From: Spirodela intermedia
Taxonomy: Eukaryota; Streptophyta; Magnoliopsida; Alismatales; Araceae
Assembly: GCA_902729315.2 (NCBI GenBank)
Contig: LR746271.1
Coordinates: 2,006,001-2,070,000 of the forward strand
Reading direction: 5' to 3'
Length of the DNA: 64,000 nucleotides
Shown here in pieces: positions 46,986 to 59,074 of this stretch. A program made the translations under genes and the position numbers. Numbering within the stretch: the stretch's first letter is position 1; every line of letters starts with the position of its first letter. Below the pieces are notes generated by a model. It saw only the letters and a program-made list of their open reading frames with translations, ran no database searches and was not told the DNA's origin.

Positions 46986-49900
46986 TAGAGATATTTATTG
47001 GAGACTTTCCTATCATACCCTAAATAGGCTTGATGGTTGTGAACCATAATGATTCTTGAAATTTGTAGAATGTGTCTATATCTTCATACAACTTGAGACA
47101 TTTGAGAAACTTTACATTAGATATTCATGGGCAAAAGGTTCTACACAACTTTATGAGTTAAATATGAGAATGATAACACTAGTATAAGGAGGGAAATTAA
47201 TATCTGAATACACAAATGAAGTGCAAACACTCTGACAAGAATTTGAGAAATATGGTGTGGAATGTGCATATATCTTGATACAACATAAGACATTTGGAAA
47301 CTTTCTCTTACATATTCATAGACAAAATACACAATACAACCCTATGAGTTAAAAATGAGGATAATGACATCAAGAACAAGGGAAACTTAGTAACTAAATA
47401 TATAATTGAAGTGCATATATTATCTAGATATTATAATTATTATAAATTAATGATTTGAGAGATCCAATTGATGTAGCCTTATGTAGAGGAAAAAAAAGGA
47501 TATAACTTATTAATATCTAGTTGGATTGAACGTTGAGATTGATCAAGTTACCACCTATGAATGTCATAACTTATTAATTAATATCTTTGTAATATAAATA
47601 ATATGTTATTTGTAGCTAGAAGTGGCAAGAATCAAGCTAATAATACAAGTAAAATTAAGGATGACCTTAATACTTGATGATCAGTAAAAACCCCAAGTTG
47701 TGATTATAAAGACACCCCATGATGCACATATTATAAGAAATAAGGATACATGTATAATATACATAGATGTTTCAAATTAAATAGTAGATCTCAACATGGG
47801 TGATGGTCAAGTCCATATCATTGTTAGATGTTACAAATTAGATAATAGATCTCAACATGAGTGGTGGTTGATAATTATAAATTAGTAGTTGTATCTATGT
47901 ATTAATATCTTATATATAGATACTAATTAATGGGTAGAGAATGTAATTATATATGTATTATTGACTCATTATGACATTCATAATATTTTATCATTAAGTC
48001 TTAATATATATTATTTTATTTATTTTATTTATATTATGAGACTAACCCCACTTGACTTTTATGAAGTTAAGTGATGATTTTGTCACTTTTTCTTGATAAT
48101 TATTTGATTGCAATGACTTAAGTGAGCTCTTATTATGAGTTAGAAATAATGGAAGAAGCCCAAATCTTCAGCCCAAGGAAAAGCCCAAGTCTTATAAACA
48201 GGGGCGACTTAATATGATTATGGGCCCAAGAGAGGTGTCACTTTGGCCCAACCCATTTGGACTTAAAAGGACTATCAAGAGATGAGATCTAGGCCATCCA
48301 TCTTATGACACTTTGAGATGAGATTAAGAGGAGGATTAGAGGGTCATCTTCATAGAAGAATCTAGGTCATCTACCAAGAGAGTCAGTTATTAATTATAAC
48401 TATCTATTGGAGGGGTCTAATTCTCTAAAGGTTTAAGGCATCTCACCCCCCTCTTGGAGGACGTTTTTTAGCTCTCTCTCTAATAGTGGCTAGTCGAAGG
48501 AAAAAAAAGAAAAATGAAGGCCTAGTCAATGGCATTCTCATGCTCATGGTCATCGTGGAGAAAAGACTACATAAAGTACATTACGATCATCATAGATCAA
48601 GTATCACTCGGCCTAAGATTGATGCACAATGAGGTATGTGCAAAATCTAGATTTGGGACGTCTTTGTAATCTTCTTCATAGATTAACTCTTAGTTCGAAT
48701 TGGTTTTACCATTCATTCTATCATTCCACTGTGTTAGATACATTCTCTTCCCTTTGTCACACTTTCTATTTCTCTTGTCTTCACCTTTTTTAGATTTAAT
48801 TCTGCCCTTCACAATCTCAAGTTTAACTATATATATATAAGAAATAAAATAAGTAAAATTCTTACTCTCATTACTCACACTCCTTGAGGATCAACCCTTA
48901 CTTGTCCTAAATAGAAGAGTGAGATTTTATAAATATTATTTACATGAACCTAATTGCACCATGACGACATATCTAATCTTTAAATCGAGTTCATCAATAG
49001 TCAAGCCCATATCATTAGTAGATGTTACAAATTAGATGGCAGATCTTAGCATGGGTGATGGTGAAGCTCATATCACTATTGTGCACTGAAGAGAGACATG
49101 CACACAAAACCCATGCCAACCTATCATAAAAAAAAATGTACAAGTTTAAGAATAACTGGGTTCATATTTTTTGGTACATTCAAGTAATTTTCTTAGTTTT
49201 AGAGGGTTGAATGACACAAAAACTATTTACTCTTCATTAATCATTGATTCAAGAGCCATAAAAAATATGACCCATTCATCACACTTGTTTACCACTTATT
49301 CCCTTTGTCAAAGTAATAGGAAATTGTTTAGAGCTAAGGACTCCTTAGTTATTGTAATTGGAGTAGGAAACATTCACCTTTTATCTTCCATTTTCCTAAA
49401 GAACGACATTAATGTTTCATGATTGACCACTAACCTCTTTTAGTGAGCAAACTTACTTTTGACCTATGTGGTTTCATCTCATTTGATTCTAGCTCATCTA
49501 TTTTTTGACAAGTCATATGAGAAGAAATTAGACTTATTAAAGAGTGGAGTGGACTCCACTACCCTGAATGGCTTGACCAATCAAACATAGATAATAAGAA
49601 AAGCAATATGTTAGAAGAACTTGTCAAACTTAGATAAATTTTGACATCATCAGTGAAGATTAGGACATCGATCTTTTACAATCATTAACATTCTATTCTT
49701 GTACTTGTTACATAACTTGAATGTAACTTAATTTCCTCATTGTTACAAAATGTTCAATACCCATTTTCTATATCCATAGTGATATTTGGGAACCCTTTCT
49801 CATTTCTAACATTAGTGAATCTAGGTGGTTTATTACCTTTTTAGATGATTATACTAAGATGAATTGGGTTTCTTTACTTAGAAATAAATCCTAAGTGAGT

Positions 49901-50260
49901 AATACACTCTTATAATTATGTTATTTCATTAAAGCACAATTTAGAACATGTGTTAGGAGAGTCGAATTAGATAGTATTATAGATTATTTCAATCAAATAT
50001 TAATATCTTATTTTTAAAAAAATGAATTTTATATGAATCATAATGTGTCAATAGATCACTGTAAAGTGGGTCACCAAATGGAAGAATGCTCACCTACTTT
50101 TAAGTGACTAATGCACTTCTCCTTCAAAACAAAGTATCAATGTTATTTTTTTTAGAACTTTTCTTATCCTTAACAATCATGGAATATTTATTATCCTTTG
50201 ATCATCTATCACTATCACATGAGGCTTTTATCTTTATTTTACAATCTAATATTATTACTA
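46986..50260 (+). pseudogene. Second copia gag-pol relic
   Basis: Plus-strand remnants in copia order. A gag segment at 47125-47250 (LYELNMRM, YTNEVQTL) is duplicated at 47320-47430. The protease region at about 49225-49300 reads LIIDSRAIKNMTHSSHLFTT, where the catalytic DSGA has become DSRA. Integrase remnants lie at about 49770-49890 (HSDIWEPFL, SRWFITFLDDYTKMNWV) and about 49970-50035, and a later part at 50104-50150 has TNALLLQNKV. Many stops and a likely loss between gag and protease show long decay. Reverse transcriptase was not recognised. Confidence 0.7.
47064..47430 (+). repeat. ~197-bp tandem duplication within gag relic
   Basis: The text GAATGTG...ATATCTT(C/G)ATACAAC through the YTNEVQTL-coding part recurs 195-200 bases later with moderate divergence. 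The duplication predates much of the decay. Confidence 0.7.
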
Positions 50261-53200
50261 TCGTTATATTTGAGGCTTTGGCTAGTTAAAAATAGAAACA
50301 AACTATAAGCAAAGAGATAGAGGTTTCCAATTAAGGCACTAACTCATTGGCATATTCCTTTACATACTTTGTGCCTTGCATTAGACCTATTCCTTTTTTC
50401 ATTACTCAATAGACTTAGGTTCTATCATATTTCTTTGAAAAAAACTTTTTTAGTCTTTTCCCAAATTTCTTTTCCTTTGGGAAGAAAAAAGAGAATTTAT
50501 GTTGAATTTTGGAGTCATATTCTAAAGACATTTTAATTATTACATCCTCTTTTTTCCATGACCTAAAACATGAATTTGCTGTTCAGGTGTTGAATCTAGT
50601 ACATGATTTACCTTTCCTCTTCCTATCAAAACAACTATAATGAACTCACTCTACTTGAATTCAATTGGAATATTTTTTAACTCTAAATATACTTCAGAGT
50701 GTTTTGTAGAGTGGATTTGTGAAGGGGTTATATTGACAACTTCAAACATGAAAAACATCATGTCCTCAGCCAACAAATAATATGCTACTAATCCTTTCAG
50801 GGAATGAGGCCACATAGATGAATGAGGGGTCTCATAGTACAAAAATAAAAATTTTCTCTTCTCAAAATGGATTGATCCATTCTCTCACACCTTAATATTG
50901 AAAGAATACCTTAGTATATAGGGTCAAGAATACCTTTCAGAATAGCCAGATAGCTAATAATCATAAAAAAAGACCTATAAAAATAGCTCTCATAATTTAG
51001 GATGAACCATAACCCTTCTCTTTTGATCAAGAGAACCAGTCAAGAGATATAATGAGGTCACTTGGATTGGATGTCAAAGCCACCATGCTGTTCGTTAGAG
51101 GAGGTGCCGTCAGCAATGTGAAGAGCCATTGGCTCATGAGATAGAAGAGAGAAAGGAAAATGCAAAGTAGAAAGTATGTTAAATGAGAACACAGATACAT
51201 GGATTTGTATAACTTAGTTGATCGTATCTAGTTAATTAGCCTTCACTTAAGCAAAACTGCATCCAATAATACATTGTGAATGGAGAAAAGATAGAAATAC
51301 AAATAAAAAGTATACATATGCTATTAACTAGAAGATTCAGGTATGCTTACAATCTCTCACACTCTGGCAAGCAATGGAGAGTCAATTTCAACTAACAAGA
51401 CCTATTCATAGTAGTCCCTTAGTCCCTTAGTTTGAGGGTGAGAGAGAGAGAGTGGTAAGGGGACCCAATCAGGTCCAACATGCCTTTCGCACAAGGAAGA
51501 AATCATCCTTCTGCCCCCCCCTTATGCAAATTTGGTCTAGTTAGAATTTGGTTAGTCCATGGAGAAACCTAACGATTGACATAAAAATTTACCTCTAAAA
51601 AGGTAGAACTATGGGATTTGATTTATATTCTCAATAGAGACATGGGCTCTATGTTGGGATTCATAGACTGAAAAAGAAAGATTTTATCAATAAATACTCT
51701 AAGTAGAATATGGAGAAGATTAAAAAGCAAGTGGTGGTGGACCCATGCTGGGTTCAAAAAAGATATATCGTCTCCAACCAACAAGAATCTCCTGCCCTTT
51801 GTCCCCAAGATATGACCACTCGCAGATCACTAAACTGACCCCTAGTCGATCCAAGGGGGACAATATTGAACATTCCTTTTCGTCAAAACTGTTGGGATCA
51901 GGTCTCCATTGTGTGGAAGTAGAGGTTTCTCGAGAAAGAGGAACAAATCGTCAAAGCACGAGGAAGCACAAGGGAGTTGGTTTGCATTGAGATGGTCATA
52001 CACCTTGGAGGAACAGACACGGATAGCTCCTTCTATCACATTCTCCAATAGTAGGAAACTAATCAAGCATGTGGTAGAGAGATGGAGCCAAGGGGGCATC
52101 CATGCCACGTCCTGGTGGCCAACCAGTCATGGAGCAAGAAGTACACACTTCTGTGCATGAGGGCGGACTACCTTTTTACCTTCTCCCAAGATGGTTCTGG
52201 ATGTTATTTTATGTTGACAGAAGGGTTCTCTATTGACAGACCATAGCTTTGATTTATATTGAGCTCATTTGCTGAAGTATTTTTGATGTGGAACTAAAGT
52301 TTCTCATGTGTTTTAGGGCAGCTGTCTAGAGTGCAGTGTCTAGTGGTGTTTGGTGAACCATGTCATCAGATAAGTCAGATCCTACGGTGCGTGAGCCACC
52401 ACGATACTAGATGCATAAAGCAATCCATCGGCGGTTTACGAGTCTGATGCCGCTCAGTAGCACATGGCCTTAGATGATGATCTAATGGCTAAAAAGGTGC
52501 CATGGTACTAGAGACTTAAGTTTTTGATCAGTGGTGGTTTATGGTGGATTGATCCTGTGTGACTTAGAGCGCCACTTGACCAAGCACATTTGATCCAATA
52601 GCTCTCGAAGTGCCATGATACTAGGAACTTAAGTTCTCACACGTACCACCATTAAGGATATAAAGACAATAATTAATTATTATCTAGTAAAATAGACATT
52701 ATTGATTATCTACTTAGTGCCCTTGTTGATTCTATCTATCCACTTGGTTCACTAATATAATAAAGTAAGTAACAATTGTTTGATAAAATCCCGAGAGTAG
52801 TTGCGAATACAACAATCTGTTCTCCCCTCTTTTCATGCGATTAATGCTTCTAGTGATCGACGAGCTCATTCCTTCCTCTCTTGACTGAGCTCAAGGCCTT
52901 TGATAAGTGGTCAGCTCTTCCCTTCTCCCCTTAGATGATGGTTACAACTTGGTTGACCCCTCCTTTTGGTGGATCTCTTTGGCAAGTGGTACAACGCTTC
53001 TAGATGATACTTCTACAATTTCTAATGTGGTGTGACAGGTCTAGACAAAACCAAGCTGTCACACTAGTGTCTCCAATTGCCCAAGAGGTAGACTAAACTT
53101 GGACAATAATTTATTTTTATACTTTTGTCATATATTTACATGTTTTCAATATTTATTCATATTTTATGACAACTTATTTATGTTTCATGCGTTTCAATTA

Positions 53201-53655
53201 TAATGAGTAGAATTGAACAAAAACTTGATGAATGATCTTCGTTCTTCTTTTGAATCCCCAGTAACTCAATTGAGATCAAGCTAAGATCATTTCTAACTTA
53301 TCTTCTATTAATTTCTACTGTTGAATCTGGACATATCCATGTTCTTGATGTTCTGCACATAATGAATATCTTTCTATTTTTGAATGTAAAATTAGCGAGA
53401 CTAAAGGCTGATTAACGAGCATTGAATTGTTAAAACAATGTGGAGACATTTACAACTGACCTCATGTCATATGTGTGAATTTTCGAGCACACATTCATCT
53501 AAGAATAATGGTCACTGTGTAAACAAGTTGAGTGTATTTTTTTCTTTCTTTATTCTCATCTTATTTCTCTCTCTCCCTCTCTCGTGAGACTTCTTCATCT
53601 TTCTCCATCTCTCTTGAGATCTCTCTCTCTCTCTTTTAGTATGATGAGTTCTAGA
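50261..53655. other. Intergenic, no gene recognised
   Basis: AT-rich with a mixed-composition stretch from 51450 to 53050. Short open frames at 51745-52160 and the antisense frame at 52108-51842 show no domain or splice logic that I recognise. A C-rich run (CCCCCCCC) lies near 51515. (CT)n tracts lie at 53567-53636, just outside the solo LTR. Confidence 0.4.
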
Positions 53656-53660
53656 TAAAT

Positions 53661-55831
53661 TGATGTAGGACTGGGCGAGAACCCTTGTACCTGATCAATG
53701 AAACTCAAGACTTGGGATAGGGCAGTCAGACCGATCCGATAAGAATGTGTGGACCTAGGGCATAACTTAAGTATAGGCAGGCATGCCAATATGCACTATC
53801 AACCCAAGACAACTTGGGAAAACACTCGATGATGGTGAGTGTGAGGCCCTCTTAGTCCATGTCTGGATAGACGGTAGAATAGTCATCGTGAAGTAGCCTA
53901 GAGCTGCAGCTCATGAACCATGATGAGTTTGGCGTAACGTCGGGAGTCACGATTCGATAACTGTCATATTCTGTCTACATTCTCTTGATGGTGGTAGAAA
54001 CGAGCTGAGAAAACCCTTCAAAAGATATTTAAACTTAAGAGGAAGGGGTACGGAGCTAACCTTCAGGGCTGTGTAGCCCAGCAGGTCATGACAGAGCGGA
54101 GACTCGACGTAAGTAGAGATGTCTGGTGAAGAGCGATGCTCAACGTCGACGGTTGGTTCTGGTCGAGAGTTATCATAGTCTTCATCAAAAGGCGTGACAC
54201 AGTCAGATCGGGAGTGCGCCCGCTGGTGGGCCGAAGGGCATGCTAGTGAGCGCGTGCGGCAAGCCACGCGGCGTGCCTCAGGGCATGCAGGTGGCAGCGC
54301 CAGGTGGCGTGTGGGCCACAAGAGCCGGCACGTGGGGCGTGCATGGCGGCGGTGCTTCGGCGGGATGCCAAGCGTCAGTGGCGCTTTGGCGGGAATGCCG
54401 AGCGTCAGCGGCACTTCGGCGGGATGCTGAGCGTCAGCGGCGCTTCGGCGTGAATGCCAAGCGTCAGCGGCGCTTCGGCAGGAATGCCGAGCATCGCGGT
54501 GCTTTGGTGGGAATGTCGAGCATCAGCGGTGCTTCGGTGGGAATGCCGAGCGTCAGCGGCGGTTCGGCAGGAATGCCGAGTGTCGGCAGTTGGGTAGAAA
54601 CCCAACTGTCGCGGGAAGGGTCGGCCTTCTCTGGCGGCACCGGGAAACGGAGTAGAGGAAGGGGACGATTCGGCCGACGATACCAGGGAGGGTTGAGCCC
54701 TCCCAGTCTAGGCGGCACTAGAAATGGCACAACAGCGGTAGATCGTTGGGAAACTCTGGCGGGGCTTGTGAGGAGCTTGGACTAGATCTGGCTCGTCGGC
54801 ACGGCAGCGGGGTCTCTCCTGACGTCGGCGGCAGGCAGGCGTTTGTCGGCGAACAGCCATCGACTAGGCGGAGCGACAGATGGTGGCTCTGGCAAGTTTA
54901 TGGTGGAGTTCCGGAGGAAGAGGTGGCCGTTGAACTAGGAGTCGAGAGACTCTGGTGGAGTGCTTGGCGACGGCTCGTAAGGAGGCGAAGCAAGCCCCTT
55001 TCATCACAACGACGTGACGGGGTTCCAGTAGAGGCGCCGGTGGCTGCAGCAGCAACCATGACCGTGTCGTCCGGTGACGGCGGTACTCTCACGGGCGGCA
55101 ATGAAGATGTCTGGCGGCGGGACTTCTCCGGTAGTAGCGTCACGATGAACGAAGTCCTCAGGGTATCAACGGCCTTCCTCTCCCTCCTTCCCTCCCTATT
55201 CTAGGTCACGAAGAAGGTATCTCACAAAAATGATAATCTCTCACAAAATTTGGCACTCTCTTGAGGGAGGGTCTTACCTCCCCTTATATAGGGCTCACAA
55301 GTGGGCTAAGGGGAGGTGGGCCCACTTGAAGCCCTTAAGCCCATAAGCCACAAAAAGGCTACAAAAGGGGCTTATTAGGCCTCTTAAAGAGAGACCCAAT
55401 ACGCTCCCCTAAAAGGAGAAAGAAGAGGGCCCTCTTACGGTGCTTAAGTGGGCCTCAAATGAAGACCCAAATAAGCCCCAAAATAGGCCCAAAAGGAAAG
55501 ACACATAGGTCCCCCACCTTAGGGTTTTAATTGGGCCTCAAAAGAGAAACCCAATAAAACCTTAAAGAAAGGGAGACACAAACAACAACACACACACATA
55601 GAATTGGGCCCATTAACACACAAATGCAAGGCTCAATAAGTCAACGTGAAAATACAAAGAAAGATAAGGTTGAGCTCGAGCTTATCATCGTCATGGAGGT
55701 GGAATGTCGTTGTCCTGAAGGGCTAGGCCGTGTAGCGAAAGTCAGGCTCCTTCGTCTTCGCGCGTCGATCGGGCTGAACTCAGACTGCCGGTGTCTCCTA
55801 AGTTGATGGAGATGAGTCCCACTCGCCATCA
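53661..55831 (-). mobile_element. Solo LTR, family LTR-B (copy 2)
   Basis: A 2171-base unit in opposite orientation to 43047-45235, with ends TGATGTAGGACTGGG and CACTCGCCATCA on the plus strand. The perfect duplication TAAAT lies at 53656-53660 and 55832-55836. U3 palindromes, TATA box (near 55290) and minisatellite are all retained. It lies about 140 bases past the stop codon of the DUF2921 gene, in the same orientation as that gene. The open frames at 54240-55204 are by-products of the GC-rich repeats. Confidence 0.9.
54345..54590 (-). repeat. 30-bp minisatellite in LTR-B copy 2
   Basis: About eight units (plus strand GGCGGGAATGCCGAGCGTCA plus GCGGCGCTTC), against about six in copy 1. Array length therefore differs between the two LTR copies. 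Confidence 0.85.
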
Positions 55832-55969
55832 TAAATCTTCAAGAGGAGGGGGGGGGGGGGAAGTCAACTAATGAGACGCCAAACCACAGAAGACAGACAT
55901 AGTGGCCTAAAAGAGCACTGGAGGGGATGGATGAACAGTTTTCATCTTGAAATCATGAAAAGTTAACCT
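55832..55969. other. Spacer between solo LTR and DUF2921 stop
   Basis: It contains a G-run of about 14-15 bases at 55847-55861 and is probably part of the 3' UTR of the DUF2921 gene. Confidence 0.5.
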
Positions 55970-58900
55970 TTATTCTGCATCTGTCCCTACTTTTGCCGGC
56001 GTTTCTATCTCCATTGCGCCAGCCACAAGCTCCGATTCCGACAGCATGGAGGCCACCTTGTCATAACCTCCCGATGCCGGAGACCAAAGCCTGCCAAGGC
56101 CCAACCACAACATCCGTTTGGTTTCCCCATGGCTGCCGCATCTCTGCTGGAGATAGACCACGACTGCCAGTAAACCTACAACTAATGCTACGACAACATC
56201 TCCCATTCTGAAATAGAATCCCAAATCAGGGTCCACAAACTCATACGCTTGGTCAAAGTAGATGTTCATTGGTGGAACTCTAATGTAGTTGTAAGCATGG
56301 GGAAGAAGCTTAATCAAGGTTATCCCTAGATAGTAGGCTTTTCTCAGAGGTCTGCACCTGATCTGCCATACTATGTTTCCTATGACCTGAGGAATTAGGA
56401 AGAAATCTTGCACCAGACCTGCATACTGCTCCAATCGGGCTCCCCAATCTTTAATCCCCTGACTTGGACCTGGGGAACTCACATTAAAGTCTGTTCGAAT
56501 AGGCTTATGAAGATGGGTATTTGGATTTATGAGGAGGGTGACCAGAAATCCAACCGCATGAAGGATCAAGCATACCACGAGCACCCGCTTATCACTCGGC
56601 ACCCGTCTTGGTAACCGGATGCGCGACTCCCACACTTTCTGCCAGAGTCTTAGAGTGAGAAGAAATGCCGTCAGTACTAGGGACTTCACCAAAAACTCCC
56701 CAACTTGGAATGACCCGTCACTCCCGAGATCATACTGAGATGATGACGCATAGGACCTTTGCGATTGACTAGTGAAGAGAGCCTCCGGCCCTGTGATCAA
56801 TGAAAGTCCATTCCCAAGAGCTTGGACGCCCAGCATGACGTGAGATACGTAGGGGGCAGCGGCACTTGCGTCCTTGATATAAAACAGCTGGCTCAGTATG
56901 CATGCGATGACGATTGACATCGTTGAAATCCTGAGGAACAGTTCCACATTTCTCTCGGAGAGTATGTCTTTACTTTGACTAGTATACATAATTGCGGATG
57001 TCTGAAGTTTGACTGGACCGAAGTAGAGGGGATCGTTGTCTTTAGATCGGTTGCTTTCTATTGAGAGTTTGGCTGTTGGCGTAATCAACCATCGGAGAGT
57101 CGTGGGCGGATACTGGATCTCAACCTTAATCTCACAATCTAGATGTTGCCATTCAGTGATGTTGGATACTGTTTTCCGAGGAACAGCGGCGACTCTGCAG
57201 CCGACCAGGTACATCTTTCCGGTTAACTGGCTGTACAGACCCTCCACGGACAGCATCAAGGAACTATTGCGAGGAGTCTTGGTGATCTCGAGCTGTGCTG
57301 AAATATTCAGACGTGAAGCGGCAGCTTGAGCAGGATCGTCCGATGAGTTTCCTGACGACTGATAGAAACCAGAGTCGCAAAACTTGGAGCCCAGCGTAAG
57401 TATTCTAAGTCGAACATATTCCACCCTGAACCTACCTGACCTCTGGACGGGGAACAAAGAGACGGAGAGCCCGAGATCGCGGCAGAGGTTACCGCGTTCG
57501 TTCATCCTCGGATAAGTGAGAAGAGCTTTTTTAATACCACCACCGTGGCCGAGGGCCTCGTCTCTACGGAGAAATTCGGCGGCTTGCTTCGTCTTTGAGT
57601 ACTCATACGATAACACATATATAAGGTCCATAGTGAGCTGTCGTCCATAGGCGTGTATGGGCCGTCCCAACGAGAAGGAGAAGTTGGAGGGGTCCCCACT
57701 CTTACTGATGCTGGAGATGCTCCCGAAGACGGTGCTTCTCTGGGTCAGGGAGAAAGATGTCGGCACATAAAGGCAGATGCGGAGGTTGCACCTCGAGGGA
57801 TCCGCGCCGGCGCAAGCCACCATGCAGAGCTGCCCACTGGAGGAGTTCCATATCCCCTCTGATGAAACAATCGGACGAGAGAGACTCGTGCTTTCAGACG
57901 CTTCATAATGGCTCTCCAATGGCAGAACCTCCTTCAACAGAGTGGCTACCCTTGCAGAGATATTACTGCCGTTGGGGCCGGCCTTCGCCCTGCACCTAAG
58001 CTCAGTCATGATTAGCTTGACACTGTCAAAGCTCCCATGAGTCGCATTGAAGTTCCCCGATCGAAATGGCCACATCTTCCGGCAGTAATCATTTGTGGAG
58101 TCGCATCTCCCGTTCGGCAACATAGTGAATACTTGGTAGTATGCAAGCTGATGTAGAATTTTACAGAAATTTGGTCCCTTGTAGATGTTAATGTGATCAC
58201 CCAGCCACTTGTTCGGACGAGCGTAGGGACTGCAGTCTTTGGCGGTGATATCTTCGGATGCGAATTTATACGTCGTCATTGGGTAACGCTCCGGCTGGAA
58301 TGCGATCTGCATCTTGCCGAAGTACCCGGGGGTTGACTTGTCGTGAAGACTCCTCATCTCCCCTTTGATTTCTCTTCTGGTCAAGGAAAATGACTTGGGA
58401 CGGCGGACAACAAGGACGATTTTTTCATCTTTTAGAAGGGGAATCGGATCCACTCTTCTGTCTGAACCATTCCTCAATTTCCATGGATCAGCTGGATCAT
58501 ACCCACGAGAAGGGAGCTCGGCAGACCCCAGCAGGCACATCACACGCTCTCCATCAGCCTCTGATTCGGAATACACACCTTCGAAGGCAATCTGGAGCCG
58601 GGAATACCCTTCAAACATCAGAAACCCATCCTTAGTCCCCTTGTTTCTCCATCTCCATGTTTTATCTTTCAAGATGCTCAGAGTCAGGGTGCCGCTCATA
58701 TTCATGGCGGTTTGGGATCGTCCCTTTCCATCGACATCCACCACCGCACTGAACGACGCTCGGAACTGAGGACGGGGGGACCCGGAAGAATTGTCGTGGG
58801 GGCCCATGTACAGTGGCATCAAAGGCGCGTCATTGGAGTCCTGTGCCCATTCTCCGTAGAGGTTCATCTCACTGGGAATATCGTGGTCCAGCTTGACCAC

Positions 58901-59074
58901 GGAAAGAGACGACAGAATGGAGTTGCATTCCCGCTGTACCTCTGAGAAGCGGGAGTAGGTGTGATGGCCTAATCCTTGTGCCTCTTGGAAGTTATGGTAA
59001 AAGCAGGCGCCGAGGCACAGGGAAGACAACCAGAGGACTACCCAGAAATAGGGAGCCGAGGGGGCGGGCCCCAT
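55970..59074 (-). CDS. DUF2921 multi-pass membrane protein
   Basis: An intronless frame of 1034 residues. An N-terminal signal/anchor (FWVVLWLSSLCLGACFY, about 10-26) precedes a large luminal or extracellular part of some 680 residues. That part holds many N-glycosylation sequons (such as NMSG, NGSD, NATH, NISA, NSSS, NITE) and Cys pairs. The C-terminal third has about seven hydrophobic spans: near 703-725 (ISTMSIVIACILSQLFYI), 735-755, 791-812, 828-848 (VLVVCLILHAVGFLVTLLI), 885-905, 908-928 and 955-975 (DVVVALVVGLLAVVVYLQQ). Length and layout match the plant DUF2921 family. One branch (FLY1/FLYING SAUCER type) also carries a RING finger; I see none at this C-terminus, so E3-ligase activity is not supported. 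The biochemical role is unknown. A broken copy of its 3' end lies at 62110-62690. Confidence 0.9.
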   Translation of the reverse strand: MGPAPSAPYFWVVLWLSSLCLGACFYHNFQEAQGLGHHTYSRFSEVQRECNSILSSLSVVKLDHDIPSEMNLYGEWAQDSNDAPLMPLYMGPHDNSSGSPRPQFRASFSAVVDVDGKGRSQTAMNMSGTLTLSILKDKTWRWRNKGTKDGFLMFEGYSRLQIAFEGVYSESEADGERVMCLLGSAELPSRGYDPADPWKLRNGSDRRVDPIPLLKDEKIVLVVRRPKSFSLTRREIKGEMRSLHDKSTPGYFGKMQIAFQPERYPMTTYKFASEDITAKDCSPYARPNKWLGDHINIYKGPNFCKILHQLAYYQVFTMLPNGRCDSTNDYCRKMWPFRSGNFNATHGSFDSVKLIMTELRCRAKAGPNGSNISARVATLLKEVLPLESHYEASESTSLSRPIVSSEGIWNSSSGQLCMVACAGADPSRCNLRICLYVPTSFSLTQRSTVFGSISSISKSGDPSNFSFSLGRPIHAYGRQLTMDLIYVLSYEYSKTKQAAEFLRRDEALGHGGGIKKALLTYPRMNERGNLCRDLGLSVSLFPVQRSGRFRVEYVRLRILTLGSKFCDSGFYQSSGNSSDDPAQAAASRLNISAQLEITKTPRNSSLMLSVEGLYSQLTGKMYLVGCRVAAVPRKTVSNITEWQHLDCEIKVEIQYPPTTLRWLITPTAKLSIESNRSKDNDPLYFGPVKLQTSAIMYTSQSKDILSERNVELFLRISTMSIVIACILSQLFYIKDASAAAPYVSHVMLGVQALGNGLSLITGPEALFTSQSQRSYASSSQYDLGSDGSFQVGEFLVKSLVLTAFLLTLRLWQKVWESRIRLPRRVPSDKRVLVVCLILHAVGFLVTLLINPNTHLHKPIRTDFNVSSPGPSQGIKDWGARLEQYAGLVQDFFLIPQVIGNIVWQIRCRPLRKAYYLGITLIKLLPHAYNYIRVPPMNIYFDQAYEFVDPDLGFYFRMGDVVVALVVGLLAVVVYLQQRCGSHGETKRMLWLGLGRLWSPASGGYDKVASMLSESELVAGAMEIETPAKVGTDAE

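Noticed and set aside
54240-55204. 181- and 152-residue open frames
   Set aside because: Same explanation in the second LTR-B copy: GC-rich LTR sequence, not protein-coding.
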